NCBI GenBank assembly: GCA_902702965.1
Contig: CACRXP010000093.1
Span: 1,034,069 to 1,098,068 of the forward strand
Direction: 5' to 3'
Origin: Spirometra erinaceieuropaei
Taxonomy: Eukaryota > Platyhelminthes > Cestoda > Diphyllobothriidea > Diphyllobothriidae
Length of the DNA stretch: 64,000 nt
A program made the position numbers and the translations under genes. This document shows positions 48,690 to 59,246 of the stretch, in pieces. The notes under the pieces are model-generated. The model saw only the letters and a list, made by a program, of their open reading frames with translations. It did no database searches and was not told the DNA's origin. The stretch's first letter is position 1. Every line of letters starts with the position of its first letter.

Positions 48690-50216
48690 ATAACTTCCAA
48701 AGACTGCCCATAATGTGCCGCAAATCACCGTGAACGGGAATCAATTGCAAGCGTGTTACAACTTCGCGTATCTGGGCAGCATCCTCTCCTGTAGCAACAA
48801 AATCGACGACGAAGTGGCCTTCCGGATTACCAAGGCCTGTCAAGCATTCGGTTGTCCTCAGAACACAGTCTAGAATTGTCACGGTCTTCACCTCATAACG
48901 AAACTGAAGATGTACAAGACCGTCATCCTAACGACGTAGCTGTGTGGAGCAGATACTTGGACGGGTAGATGAAACGGGCATGCAGACTCAACCACGTCCA
49001 CCTCAGCTATTTTCCATAGATATTGAAACTGCGATGGCAGAATCGGATCCCAGTCTGGAGCGGACGGGAATTCGCAGCATCTGTGCTATGCTTGGACAAC
49101 TTCAACTACGTTGGAGCGGCCACCTCGTACGGATGGACTGCGAGAAGTTACCCAAACGAATCTTCCATGTAGATGTTGGGACGGGTTCAGACCGACAAGG
49201 AAGTCGAACCCAGATAGTCTAAAAACCTCCCTGAAGTGCCTGCAGATCAACGGGACTAACTGGGCAGTCCTCGCGCAGAAACGATATACGTGGAATAGAA
49301 CAGTGAAGACAGGCGCAGCAATCGTCGATGTCAACCACATCACCGCCGTCAAAGCTAAACGCCAGACCCGCGAATCTCAACTGCCGCCCCACCGTCCCGC
49401 AAAGCCAACGAACCAACGCCTCCAAAGTGTCCACTATGCCAACGGACATCCTGGGTGTCAATTGGATTTGTTGGAAAACTGCGTATCAACTGCAGCATTC
49501 GGACTGCACCGACCGTCGTCTCTCCGTCCACCTCTCTCTCGCCTCCCACGTCGCCAAATAACGTTTATGGCTCTGCCGAACCACCACTACCATCCTCCTT
49601 CTCCACCTTTCCAACGTCTACCGCTGTGACGTCTGTCATGCATATTAACGCTGCACACAATCCTGACACACCAACACCCTCATGATCAACACGAATGACG
49701 AGGACCTTGTCTAATTGTCCATCATACCTTCACCTTACACATCGGCCTGGTCGGTCGTTTGTGGACCCATCACGCCTATACTGGCGGAAGATTGCGTGAA
49801 GTGCAACCATAAAGCCGCAGAATTCGCCCCCACACTGCCCTTGCACATTCATGCACCGCATGGGCCTATTTGGCCACATGGCTCACCTAGCGCATCTAAC
49901 ACCCACTATGCCTAACACCGTCCACACTCCGTCGCCCAATGCGCCCACCATCGCCAGCCCCACCACTACCATCATCATTACTGTATATGATATTGCCACC
50001 ACCGTCTTCTCAAGTCCACAGTGTCCCTGTATATTAACCTCAATCATCAACCTGGTTGGTGACTTCCGAATCCATTGCACAGAGACAGGCGAACCAGAGC
50101 TTGGAGCTCCAAACTACACTCGCCGCATCCGCCTCCACTGTCTACATTGCCCTCGCATATTTATTCACTGCATGGGTCTACCAACCGACATGTCTATCCA
50201 CGAAAACCTTCGGTAG
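48690..50216 (+). pseudogene. RTE-type LINE pol, 3' part with finger-like tail
   Basis: The plus strand starts inside the reverse transcriptase thumb: PQITVNGNQLQACYNFAYLG, then KIDDEVAFRITKACQAFG and KLKMYKTVIL. After shifts it gives LERTGIRSICAMLGQLQLRW with SGHLVRMD, then LKCLQINGTNW and NRTVKTGAAI. This is the C-terminal part of an RTE LINE common in flatworms. It then runs into a Pro/Ser/Thr-rich tail with a series of decayed C2H2-like units (CPLCQRTSWVSIGFVGKLR at 49428; CPCTFMHRMGLFGHM near 49840; CLHCPRIFIHCMGL near 50140), ending at a stop at 50214-50216. The catalytic half of the RT is absent (5' truncation). Several frameshifts. Confidence 0.85.
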
Positions 50217-50719
50217 ACAACCACCGGCTGCCCACACCATCACATCCTCTCTCACCAGCATCGCACCGCACATCAACATCACCCACCACAACGGCCAACT
50301 CCCACCCAAGTGGGAAGTGTGCGTCTCTGCCCCCTGCTGCAGGTGGGATCAGAGTTTGAGATGTAGAATTTGCATCGTTCGCCGTGGCTTGGAATGCAGC
50401 CGACTGATGCCCTTACTCTGTCCACGAAGTCCGCCCAGTTGTAGTGGCGGAATACTGGGCTAAGAGGCAGGCCGTCAAGGGCCCTTCTTCAGCGATCTGT
50501 GACACTCTCATTCATGTGAGGAGTGTGCGTGCATTATGGGTAGTGTTTCGCAGTCGACGACTGTTTGGTTACGTAGCCTTGAAGGGCGAATACCCACGTG
50601 TCGCACTTCTAAGCCAAAAAAGTCTAAAAACAAGTGCTATTTCAGTAAAGTATCAGAGAGGTTGTGGACCAAGTTTGAGCTATCTGGGCCTGTTAGTTTT
50701 ATTTTAGTCAATTTCCGTT
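50217..50719 (+). other. Probable 3' untranslated part of the RTE LINE
   Basis: GC-rich, continuous with the finger-coding tail, with no clear domain. A PLE tail begins at about 50720, so one element was probably inserted into or next to the other. Confidence 0.4.
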
Positions 50720-51340
50720 CCCGTGGCTCATAACCGAAGCTGTGTGAAGATTCTCTTCAAACCGATCCAAACTCATTACAGGAAACCAGAGGACAGAGCA
50801 CGTGAGGACGGTTACCTCCGGGACATTCATAAGTCGCTGCCTACGCGTTCGCCCCCAGAGGACTCGAACACCAACACCAGCGACGACATGGCTTTCTCTT
50901 CCATCCATCAAGGGCGTTTCAGAAGCGACCGAGCGCATTGCTGCTGAGCCAGGTGTTGCAATTGTGCACCGCCTAAAAGCCACCATGCGCAGCAGGGTCA
51001 TGCAAATTAAAAAAACCGTTAAAGCCTGAAGATCAATCTGCAGTCAAAACTATTTTTGTAACTACACAGGCCAGACTGGACGCATGCTCGGATCGCGCAT
51101 ACACAAACATAAGCTGGCTGTTCGACGAGGCGACGCATTATCACAAGTAGCCGCGCACAACTACGAAACGGGTCACGAGATTAACTTTTCTTCCACTAAA
51201 ATAAACGCCAACGTCGGAACCAAAACATGCCGATAATTTATTGAAGCCTGGGCCTCGGATGGGAGCTAAGTCAATCGATTTATCGATCTAGTGGCGACGT
51301 ACAGAGCCCTGCGCAGTCACCTCCAGTCTTGCGCCGTCGG
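50720..51340 (+). pseudogene. PLE C-terminal region with GIY-YIG nuclease
   Basis: The plus strand reads HNRSCVKILFKPIQTH at about 50728, the post-RT segment of PLEs, then IKGVSEATERIAAEPGVAIV and LKATMRSRVMQIKK. After a shift the nuclease follows in one open frame from about 51057 to 51231: CNYTGQTGRMLGSRIHKHK, AVRRGDALSQVAAHNYETGH and NVGTKTCR before a stop. GIY-YIG hallmarks are present (Y-T-G-Q-T-G-R, R-x-x-x-H-K, and the T-G-H block). The RT is absent. This nuclease segment is the least damaged of all PLE pieces in the window. Confidence 0.88.
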
Positions 51341-53850
51341 CAAATGATTGGCCGGCATGCTCTATTAATGATGCTTGTTCTATTGTTGCTACTAACTCTG
51401 ACGATGAACCCATTCACAAGTGTGAGCGCTCAGGACAATAAACAAAAATGTTTCGGTGCTCGACTCCTCTTCTACACTTATGCATACACATGGCACTCGA
51501 AATTTCGCCTTCATCCATGTTTATCTATGCCTCCTAAAACCAAAGCAACATGTAAAATCACGACAAAACACAATCGATTAGGGATCAGCGAGAGTATTAT
51601 CTAAACCATGCGAGCAGTAAATCTCGTAAATGCTGTTACAACAGCTACAGGTAAACACATTCATGTAGGATGCTCATACAGGTCATTGCCTTCAGTCTAC
51701 GTAAGCTCTAGTGCAAGCCACTCCTTTAGAAATTATGCACTTAAAAATAATAATAATTTGCTAGCTGGTCGATTTTATTGATGTACTCAAACAACTTGAG
51801 TTTGAATCGCAACAACCAATGTAAGCAAACACAGTGAGTCTCAACACCCGCTTTCCTTTAAAAAACGATAGTGTCTATAAATGATGGGTTACTAATACGG
51901 AACGTATCGTCGCGAAAAATAGGACTTTAAACGGATGCTAATGTGCTTTGTAATGATAAGAAGAGAGCAAACTTTGCATTGAACTTGCCTAATAACCAGA
52001 AAAAACGAGGTCAACACACGATTGCCAATATCTGATATCCGGCTACATCATCGGTCAGATAAGCATATTCCTCGGCTTTTTCAATAATATAAGACTTCCT
52101 CTTATGGAAAAATTACGCCAGATAATTCCGCCTAACACGACTTAGTCCAGATTCTGGGATTTTTTAAAAAAAGTCATGGACTCGATGTTCTCTTCGACCA
52201 GCACTTGCTCTGAGAGCGAACCTCGCCTACATATTCAAGCATATATGCTAATGGTCCGGCGTTTAAACCAGCTTGCTAGAACTCGAGGATATCACTTACA
52301 TCGGCTTCCATATTATACGCTGTCCTATGAGAACAGACTACTCAACCCCTAAGTTATGGGTTTCCTACCTACACTTGTACTTAGCATACACCAGTTTGCG
52401 TTAGGTAGTGGTATTCATTCTGGTGTAGGGTTGCATGCATTTTAGTGACACGGCGATTATTTCGATTGGTAGTGTTTTATGACATTGCTTTTAAAAAGAA
52501 TTAAAATGGGAATTCTCATGCGATTGGTGAAGTTTTTTTTATTTTTATAATCGAATGTACAAACAGGAAGCTGCATTTCAAGTCCTGACTAAGCATAAAT
52601 GCATGAATTCGACCAACAGCCCAAAATAACCACGATAATCGTTTTCTCACATCGTCATTCGATATATCTAAATACATCCTACCAATAATGCGCGGAAAAA
52701 CGTAGAGAATATGAATAAAGTCAGGGTTAGTTATCCGTTCCTTGCAGCTCAGCTGAAAATGAGCGTATTCAGAGACGTTGGTGAAAGAAAAATTGGTTGC
52801 CGCCGACGCAAATGAAATCTTATCTTCTGGGAAATCCGAATTAGATACTTGAGGCTAAGGGTTGAATAGAGGCGTATATTTGTCATCACGCGAATGTTTT
52901 GAAATGATATAGATGATGGAACCGATCAGGTGGCGCTTATATTTGATTAGTTAAACTACGCTAAAAATGACATGTCCAGCTTAAAGTTGACTCGTTTGTT
53001 GATTTAGACAGCTACTTGCGTTTAAGATGTTTCAAGCCAAAACGCATTGACAGTAACCGCGTGAGACTGATGACATAGGAAATGCCAGATGAGCTGGACG
53101 CCATGGTCTTATCGGATCGTTTACATGCGATTTAATGCGCGGAGTACCAGAGCATTAATCACATAATGACATACATCGTGTGAAAATATTATCTCGATCC
53201 GCGGGAATGTAACGTTACAGACAAAGTTGTACTTGCTTGTTGACCTTGACATGTAAGCATGGCACTGAACTGTGTGCGCAATTTCGACAAAATTTATAAA
53301 GAATTTTTGTTCTCAAATTCAAAGTAGTAGACAGGCACCGCAATTGTAGTCCGTCTGCTTAGCAGATAGTCAAACGTATTTTCAAAATCATTCTCGAAAG
53401 CAATTATGTTGCAGTTCCGACGTTGTTGTGTTTGGGGGAGTCCCAGTACGGAATGTTGTATAAATACACATTATGATTTGCATGAATATTAGTACAGTCG
53501 TAGAAACTTGATCCATATATTTGCTGAGGCTATACAATTTCAAACATAGTTATCGAATGCGTTTGAAGATTTTCGCGAACATGTGTAAATACTAGCGTGT
53601 TGCAGAAGCTAATTTACCACAAATTATCGTAATTGTTAATTAAAGGCGTGCCGTCATCCTAATGGTCGCCTCAGAAGCATTCATTCAAGAAGGTAAAGCT
53701 CCTTTATGCATTGATGTAAGCCGACATCAAAAAGAATTTATACGTATCCTTGTGTAAATCACTGAAATTTATTGTACCGTTTTCTATAAATCAGCCAATA
53801 TTTTCAAGTTAACGTACGCTTATTCTGTTTTTCAGGAGCAAACACTTAGC
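51341..53850. other. No recognised gene
   Basis: A short hydrophobic frame at 51329-51604 is probably the 3' region of the PLE just upstream (see rejected items). The rest is AT-rich without motifs. Confidence 0.4.
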
Positions 53851-53985
53851 GGGGCCTCGTAGCTCAGGTGGTTAGAGCGTTGGCTGCGCTAAAGCCTTCC
53901 CCTTACTGCGTGGGTTCGAGTCCCACCGAGGCGCCGAGTTTTTCACAGTTGGTTCAATAGGAATTATTCAAAATCTGCCAAAACA
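53851..53985 (+). repeat. tRNA-Ser-like SINE copy
   Basis: 53851-53935 folds like a tRNA: acceptor GCCTCG with CGAGGC, A box TAGCTCAGGTGG (53860-53871), anticodon stem GGCT/AGCC around a 7-base loop with GCT at the anticodon position, a long variable arm (CCTTCCCCTTACTGCG region) and B box GGTTCGAGTCC (53913-53923). Long variable arm and GCT point to tRNA-Ser. Position 33 is C where true tRNAs have U, the acceptor has a mismatch, and the copy continues into a body (AGTTTTTCACAGTTGG, then TTATTCAAAATCTGCCAAAA) also present at 58.98 and 59.05 kb. These facts fit a SINE with internal pol III promoters and not a functional tRNA gene. Confidence 0.8.
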
Positions 53986-54369
53986 TCAATGACTTAGCGG
54001 TTTACCAGTATCATCCAGCATGTGATAAAGGATGGACGACGTTATGAGCCCTGTTATCCACATCACACAATAGGTGAACTTGTAGATGCCCGTAATTCAT
54101 TAGATTTAAACTAAGTCTAAGAAGAATCTCATTGGCAACGCCATGGTGGATTGACAGATGGGACTGCTACCAGTTCATCGAAAAGGTTGTGCGGACCACT
54201 GGTGTGTGGGAGTGAGAGGTGACAATGGGGTGTGCCCTGAAGTACTCTAACTCACGATAACTAAAGCCGTTTCGCATGTTAATAAATACCATTTACTCAA
54301 ACTAATCGCAATGAGCTACGTGCGTGCAAGATATGAGAAAGTTTGTTTTGCTCGCACCAAATAAAAGAC
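53986..54369. other. No recognised gene
   Basis: The first 40 bases may continue the SINE body. Nothing else identified. Confidence 0.4.
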
Positions 54370-54835
54370 ACTGTACCCTTTTAGCTCGATTCTACGGTCT
54401 GCCAAGATTTATACTTCGAATATCCTAGCGCGGCCAATGGTTGCCTTAAAGAGCAGCTTCACATTTACTTTGACAAAGCGGACGTAATTAAGACTGAATT
54501 TTCTCTCTGGCACTTCGACTTCCACAGTTCGGTCAGCCACTCGATTTCTCCTCGACTTCCGAGGTCGTGGGAATCCATCGGACGAAATCATTGTTTCCTT
54601 CGATATAATGTCGTCATTCGCATCCATCCCATCAAACTTGGTGCATGAAGTCTTGCATTAGAGACTTGAAGAGTCTTTTGACGAGTGAATTCAAAATTAA
54701 AAATCTCATGAGATGGTTTGTCTTCTGTCAACAAACGTTCATCTCGTTTGTTGGAGAGACCCATAGAAAAACCAACGTAAATCCAATAGACTCATCAGGA
54801 CTGGTCCTGCAAGAATTAAAAAAAAATTTTCTTCA
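54370..54835 (+). pseudogene. PLE reverse transcriptase remnant
   Basis: The plus strand shows FYGLPRF at about 54392, then after many stops IIVSFDIMSSFASIPSNLVH at about 54590-54650 (catalytic Asp motif, V-S-F-D). The next blocks are IKNLMRWFVFCQQTF and SSGLVLQELKK, which parallel IQNLMQLFAFCQRAFF and LVLQELEK of the PLE at 4.4-4.5 kb. The two copies therefore belong to the same family. The YVDD box and the nuclease are missing. Confidence 0.8.
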
Positions 54836-55379
54836 TTCGGCATGTTGTATGCAGTTGGCCAACGTTTGGAATCCTCCACGCTCTCTTCGCAAGTGCTTTC
54901 ACGTTTGGCCCTTGTTGACAGTCCCCATTACCCTTTTTGTAACCCCCCTTCGGGCGCGGTCGGTATTCTTTTGATAATCTAGTTTTTTTATCCTGAACTT
55001 CCGATGGGAATTCGATTTGGCCGAATAGTCACAAAATAATTCTTTGTCTAGTGTATCCACTGTTGTGTTTTGTACATTGTTTTTATTATCACCTCTATTC
55101 TATCGATAGTACGTCAATACACCGAACTCCGCTTTGGCATATTCGCGTTATTCAGTTAACAAGAAATTCTACAGTAATCAACATCGTACCATAAATTGGA
55201 GGAAATTAGTTTCATCAAATGCATACGCGTTTGAAGCATAGTGATTCGGACGGTACGGAACAGCCTCTAGGACGAGACAAATCAGGTGCCTTCGAAGGAC
55301 AAGGAGAGCTAAAGAAGGATGTCCAGTTCGGTTCTTGTAAGAACGTTTCATTTAGTATTCGTAGTTTCATTTAAACAGT
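54836..55379. other. No recognised gene
   Basis: Spacer between PLE and BEL/Pao relics. It may include the leader of the BEL/Pao element. Confidence 0.4.
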
Positions 55380-56250
55380 TAAAGCCTTAAGATCAGCCGA
55401 TTTAAAAGAGCAGCGAGTTAAACGTGAGGTCGAACTCCAACGGGCTATGTTTGATACCGAGAGAAGGACTGAGCTTAGTAGGATAGAGATAGAGACTTAC
55501 AAAGAGATGTCCGACGCCGACCGTCAACCCGTGGATTTAGTTGCGCATGCTCTGGGATATTTGAAGCAATCTACACTGAATGAAATGTCTCCTGAAGAGA
55601 GTAATCATTGTCAACGTGAGAATGTTGATATGCTCAAAGCAAGTGCCAGGAGTCTGCCAGTTTCCGGTTGAGGAAGACCTAAGTTTAGGTTGTCCTGGTT
55701 TGACGGCAACTCAATTCATTGCTGGAAAAGGAAAATGACCGTTTGAAATGTACGTAGGGAGGAAAGTCTACGATGCTGGACAGAGGCTCATGTACTTGCC
55801 TCACTATCGCATAAATCATTCGAGGGCGCAATGGAGGAGTACGTCATGCTGCCCTCACCGCTGGCTCGTTCGGGAGAACGGGGACTATTGAGCAATTTAT
55901 TTGGACAGCCGTATGAAGTGGCTCGTTCTCTTCTGAATGGTATCTCCAGGCAGGTACGCCAAAGTAACCAGATTTAAAAGGCACTTTCATATTTGTGCAC
56001 AAAAATGAAACGTTGTGAAATAACATTACTTAAATGAACTGCGTGTCTGACCGACAGTGGTTGAATGTCTTAGAGCGAATCGTGCGCTGTCTACCGCTTA
56101 TCATGCAAAGCCAGTTGTCCAAAGTGGCTGCCAGAATGTCTATGAATGGCAGAAATCCAGATTTTGCACTCGTTTCGGACAAATATCTTGAGAAGATGTC
56201 AAACGCTATCAACAGCCCTTTATCGCAGCAGCCCAACATAAAAAATTGAA
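55380..56250 (+). pseudogene. BEL/Pao-type gag relic
   Basis: Starts with a charged, coiled-coil-like stretch (LKEQRVKREVELQRAMFDTE, RRTELSRIEIETYKEM). Later come LLSNLFGQPYEVARSLLNGI (about 55890-55945), which resembles the F-G-x-P-x-x-x-A-R-x-x-L-x-x-L segment of BEL/Pao gag, and ERIVRCLPLIMQSQLSKVAA (about 56070) with NPDFALV. Frames change at least twice. Gag forms the particle that packages retroelement RNA. Recognition rests on block order and on the pol blocks that follow. Confidence 0.7.
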
Positions 56251-57520
56251 GAACCCTAACAGTTTTGCCCTTCCGAGTGTCGATCCAGATCGATGACCAT
56301 GTCACATATGTTCTGAAGCACATGAAGCGGCAAATTGTCCACGTTTACTTTCGATGGGTATTGCAGATCGCGGAGATAGTATGCCCGAGCGCAAAGTGTC
56401 TTTTCTTGTCTTTGTAATACCCATTTTGCCAGAGTGTGCAGCACCACGGACGTTGTAGTCAGTCCGGGCGCACAAAACGACACTATGGGCTTTTTCATGC
56501 AATTTCACCAAAAAATAATCAACGGACCTTATATGATGAAGGGCAGCGTGCCCGGGCTGGTATTACGTATATGTCATCACGTCTGGGAGTTTTGCCCGTC
56601 AAGTTAGCAACCCCAGCAGAAAATGTCGAAGCCTATGCATTTTGGACAATGCTCGGACATCACTCGGATTAAGCGAGAGCCTCTCGTCGGCAACTGAGTG
56701 TTCACAACGCCAACGACATAGACGGTTCACTCAAATGCAACTCGGAAGTCAGAGATCTAACAGTGCTGCCCATGAATGGAACCGAGCCAGTTGCGACTGA
56801 AAGGGATTTTGTGGTTAAAGATTTGCCACTCCGTGCAGAATCGTCAATTAAAAGGATAGCCTCTCCTTGGCCACACCTGAAGCGTATAATGGTCGACTAG
56901 CTCACTAATTGTGAGGTTGAGATACTCATTGCGAATGATGTCGCGGAAGCTCAATGGGTACTTGATCAAAAGGGAATCTTTCGTAGTGAAAACACTTCTG
57001 GTCTGTATGCTGCTTTGATCTTTACGTGGCAGGCAAAACAGAACTCTGTCTGTCACTGCATTGTTAATCAAGAAATAGAGGTAACGACTAAGAGTTTCGG
57101 AGAATTCAACAAAGCCTGCAAGTCCCTCATTGGAGGATAAGCGGGCACTGGCTATGGTGCGGTCCTCCGTTTCACTCATAAAGGGTCAATATCAGCTGCC
57201 ACTTATTGCGAAACGGTAGACCGAATTTGACGGACAATTTTCGTTTGGCACGTAAACACCTTATTTATCTCAAGAGTAAATTGGGGCAAGAGCCCGAAAT
57301 ACTTCGAAAATATGATCGAACATTTCGCTTGTACATGAAGAAGGAATACATCGGGCGAATTGACGGCAGTATGCCGTCTCCAGTTACGAAAAATTTGTAC
57401 TTACCCCACCACCCTGCTGTTAATCACCGAAAACCAGAAAAGTCAATGTTATACTTGACTGCACTGCCGCGTGCGAGGGCCTGTCTCTGAATGGCAATCT
57501 TTACCAAGGACCCAACGTAT
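56251..57520 (+). pseudogene. BEL/Pao protease and start of reverse transcriptase
   Basis: GVLPVKLATPAENVEAYAF at 56590 onward resembles the lead-in to the retroviral-type aspartic protease. The catalytic D-x-G position follows but is frameshifted (the shifted frame reads LGLSESLSS next). Then ASPWPHLKRI and CEVEILIANDVAEAQWVLDQ (about 56910-56970) give the family's conserved post-protease block. A well-kept RT lead follows at 57206-57450: NGRPNLTDNFRLARKHLIYL, EYIGRIDGSMPSPV and YLPHHPAVNHRKPEK. After a shift comes VNVILDCTAACEGLSLNG with the first catalytic Asp region. The element stops at about 57520, so the second RT half, RNase H and integrase are missing. Confidence 0.85.
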
Positions 57521-57566
57521 GGCAGTGACAGGGGATATAGACGAGATGTGCCTGCATCGGCTCAGA

Positions 57567-57870
57567 CTAAAATCCTGGGTTTCGCACAGACGACTCCTCC
57601 TTCAGAGGAGGGATCGGATAGCACTCCATAGGTAGGAAATAGAAGAAACTCCGCTGAAGTGGAGAGCAAGGGAGAGGTACGTTGGGTTCGAAGTTGAGAT
57701 GGTGCTCCAAGTGCTCACGCCATCGGTCGACCTTGGCCGATTTGTCAGCAATAAAGCCGCCGTTCACGCCGCGAACTGTGTCACTCAGTCTAGCGGATCA
57801 GTTGGTAGAGTTTTCGAGTGTGACCAACGTTCGAGGCATGTTAAATGGAGGTCGCGTAGAACACTCGTAG
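57567..57870 (-). pseudogene. RTE-type LINE fragment, linker before RT
   Basis: A 66-codon minus-strand frame reads NGGFIADKSAKVDRWREHLE, then HHLNFEPN. This is the conserved segment just upstream of the reverse transcriptase in RTE LINEs (D/G-x-x-x-x-x-x-x-A-K-V-x-R-W-R-E-H-F). Upstream, an interrupted LSDTVRGV can also be read. It may be from the same broad family as the RTE at 48.7 kb, but the parts do not overlap. Confidence 0.8.
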
Positions 57871-58667
57871 GACATGGAAACCAGTTGAATGTGGACTTTT
57901 ATGCAACGTGATCTAAGACGTTAGTATAAACAAAAACTAGTTGGTTCCACAAACACTCCAGTCTTGTCTGCCAACCGAAAGCAATCACCGCTGTGGGGCT
58001 GAAAGTTGAACGGACACACGAAGGTGGTTTAACAAACTGTTACGGAGTTTTGGTGTGATGGTTCGTCCATTTATCGAAAATGCTTTTTCACATGAAAGAA
58101 ACTGAAAAAAAACTATGCTGGAACGAGTGCTATTCTGCACAGGAAAAAGGAGTTTTCAAGTCTACCGCAATCCACCTAAATAAAAATAGAAGTTTTCTTT
58201 TGTTCCTAATCGTAAATCGCTAAATGTACTGCACCGATTGCTCTGAGATTTTAAAACAATCTTGCATACCCACAGCGCCTGGTTTATATATGACCATCTG
58301 CGTAATTCTGCAGATAGCATGCCTTTGACTTTTCGTGCACGCCAACGTCATCAGCGGCGTGCAAAAGCAGGGAGGATAGAATTTGCGGGTGTGCTGGCCA
58401 GCGGCAACTTGACCGGCATCAGCTTGAATACAGGTGCGCCCCGACGGCAGCTCTCACACTCCCTGCAAAAAACTGTGCGTACCCTCCCCCTTGGACGACG
58501 AAATATGGACTGCTAGGCAAACCACACCCCGCCACCGAGGGCAAAAACAAACAAGCAACTAGGGACACTAATTGCCTTGCACGCAAAGATACTTCAGGAC
58601 CTGTCATCACTCACTCCGGGATTCTCGGGCGCCACTGGAGGATGTCAACAACTACCCAGCATCTGCC
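57871..58667. other. No recognised gene
   Basis: Contains an 84-codon plus-strand frame (58262-58516) rich in Arg and Gln with no domain seen. GC content rises toward 58.6 kb. Confidence 0.35.
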
Positions 58668-58805
58668 ATCGGCTCAGACGACAATCCTGGGTTTTCATAT
58701 TGACCCAAATGTAAAAATCTCGACGACTCGGTGGGATTCAAACCTACGCAGTAAGGGGAAGGCTTTAGTACAGCCAACTTTCTAACCACTTGAGCAAAGA
58801 GGCCC

Positions 58806-59006
58806 CGCCGGACGACGCGAGTTTGATCACATTTGGGTCAAGTTACCCGCCCAACCTACTGCAACGTCTGGAATCCACCAAATCGGATACAGTAAGATGA
58901 CTGTCCAAGCAGGATTTCCCACGTAATTCACGTATAATTTACCAGATGACTACCAGGCACACGTAATTCATGGAGGTTTTGGCAGATTTTGAATAAATAA
59001 TATTGA
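58806..59006 (+). repeat. Inverted repeat, left arm
   Basis: Its reverse complement matches 59045-59246 at close to 88 percent by eye over about 200 bases, with a 38-base spacer. It ends at the border of the tRNA-like unit (CGCCGG at 58806-58811). Confidence 0.85.
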
Positions 59007-59044
59007 CCTACCTGCGAAAAACTCGGCCCCTCGGCTGGATTTGA

Positions 59045-59246
59045 GTCAATATGATTTATTCAAAATCTGCCAAAACCTCCATGAATTACGTATACCTGGT
59101 AGTCATCCGGTGGATTCTAGGTGAATTACTTAGGAAATCCTGTCTGGGCAGTTATTTTACTGTATCAGATTTGGTGGATTCCAGACGTTGCAGTAGGTTG
59201 GGCGGGTACCTTGACCCAAATGTGACCAAACTCGCGTTGTCCGGCG
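59045..59246 (+). repeat. Inverted repeat, right arm
   Basis: Partner of 58806-59006. It runs from GTCAATATGATTTATTC to GTTGTCCGGCG and then meets unrelated sequence, where the left arm has a tRNA-like unit. Confidence 0.85.

Larger units (their letters stand above)
58668..59246 (-). repeat. Composite tRNA-Ser-like SINE with palindromic body
   Basis: On the minus strand, from 59043 downward: the end of a tRNA T-arm/acceptor (CAAATCCAGCCGAGGGGCCG), a body (TTATTCAAAATCTGCC to CGTCGTCCGGCG), then a second tRNA-like unit (58806-58720) with GCTCAAGTGGTTAGA, GGCTGTACTAAAGCC and GTTTGAATCCCACC, then a different tail ending AATCCTGG read on the plus strand at 58681. So tRNA and body modules alternate. 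The plus strand from 59045 to 59246 repeats the body in the opposite direction. It is the same family as the copy at 53851. Confidence 0.78.

Noticed and set aside
49086..49549. Minus-strand frames up to 88 codons
   Set aside because: Opposite the RTE pol tail, which has clear family motifs on the plus strand.
51329..51604. 91-codon frame with a leucine-rich run resembling a signal peptide and an SVSAQDN cleavage-like site
   Set aside because: It begins right after the PLE nuclease on the same strand. Another frame of the same DNA reads INKNVSVLDSSS, more like the PLE tail. There is no further cysteine or domain pattern and no neighbour to support a secreted protein.
53851..53935. Functional tRNA-Ser(GCT) gene
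   Set aside because: C at position 33, an acceptor mismatch, and related copies elsewhere that share non-tRNA flanking sequence. A SINE explains all of this better.
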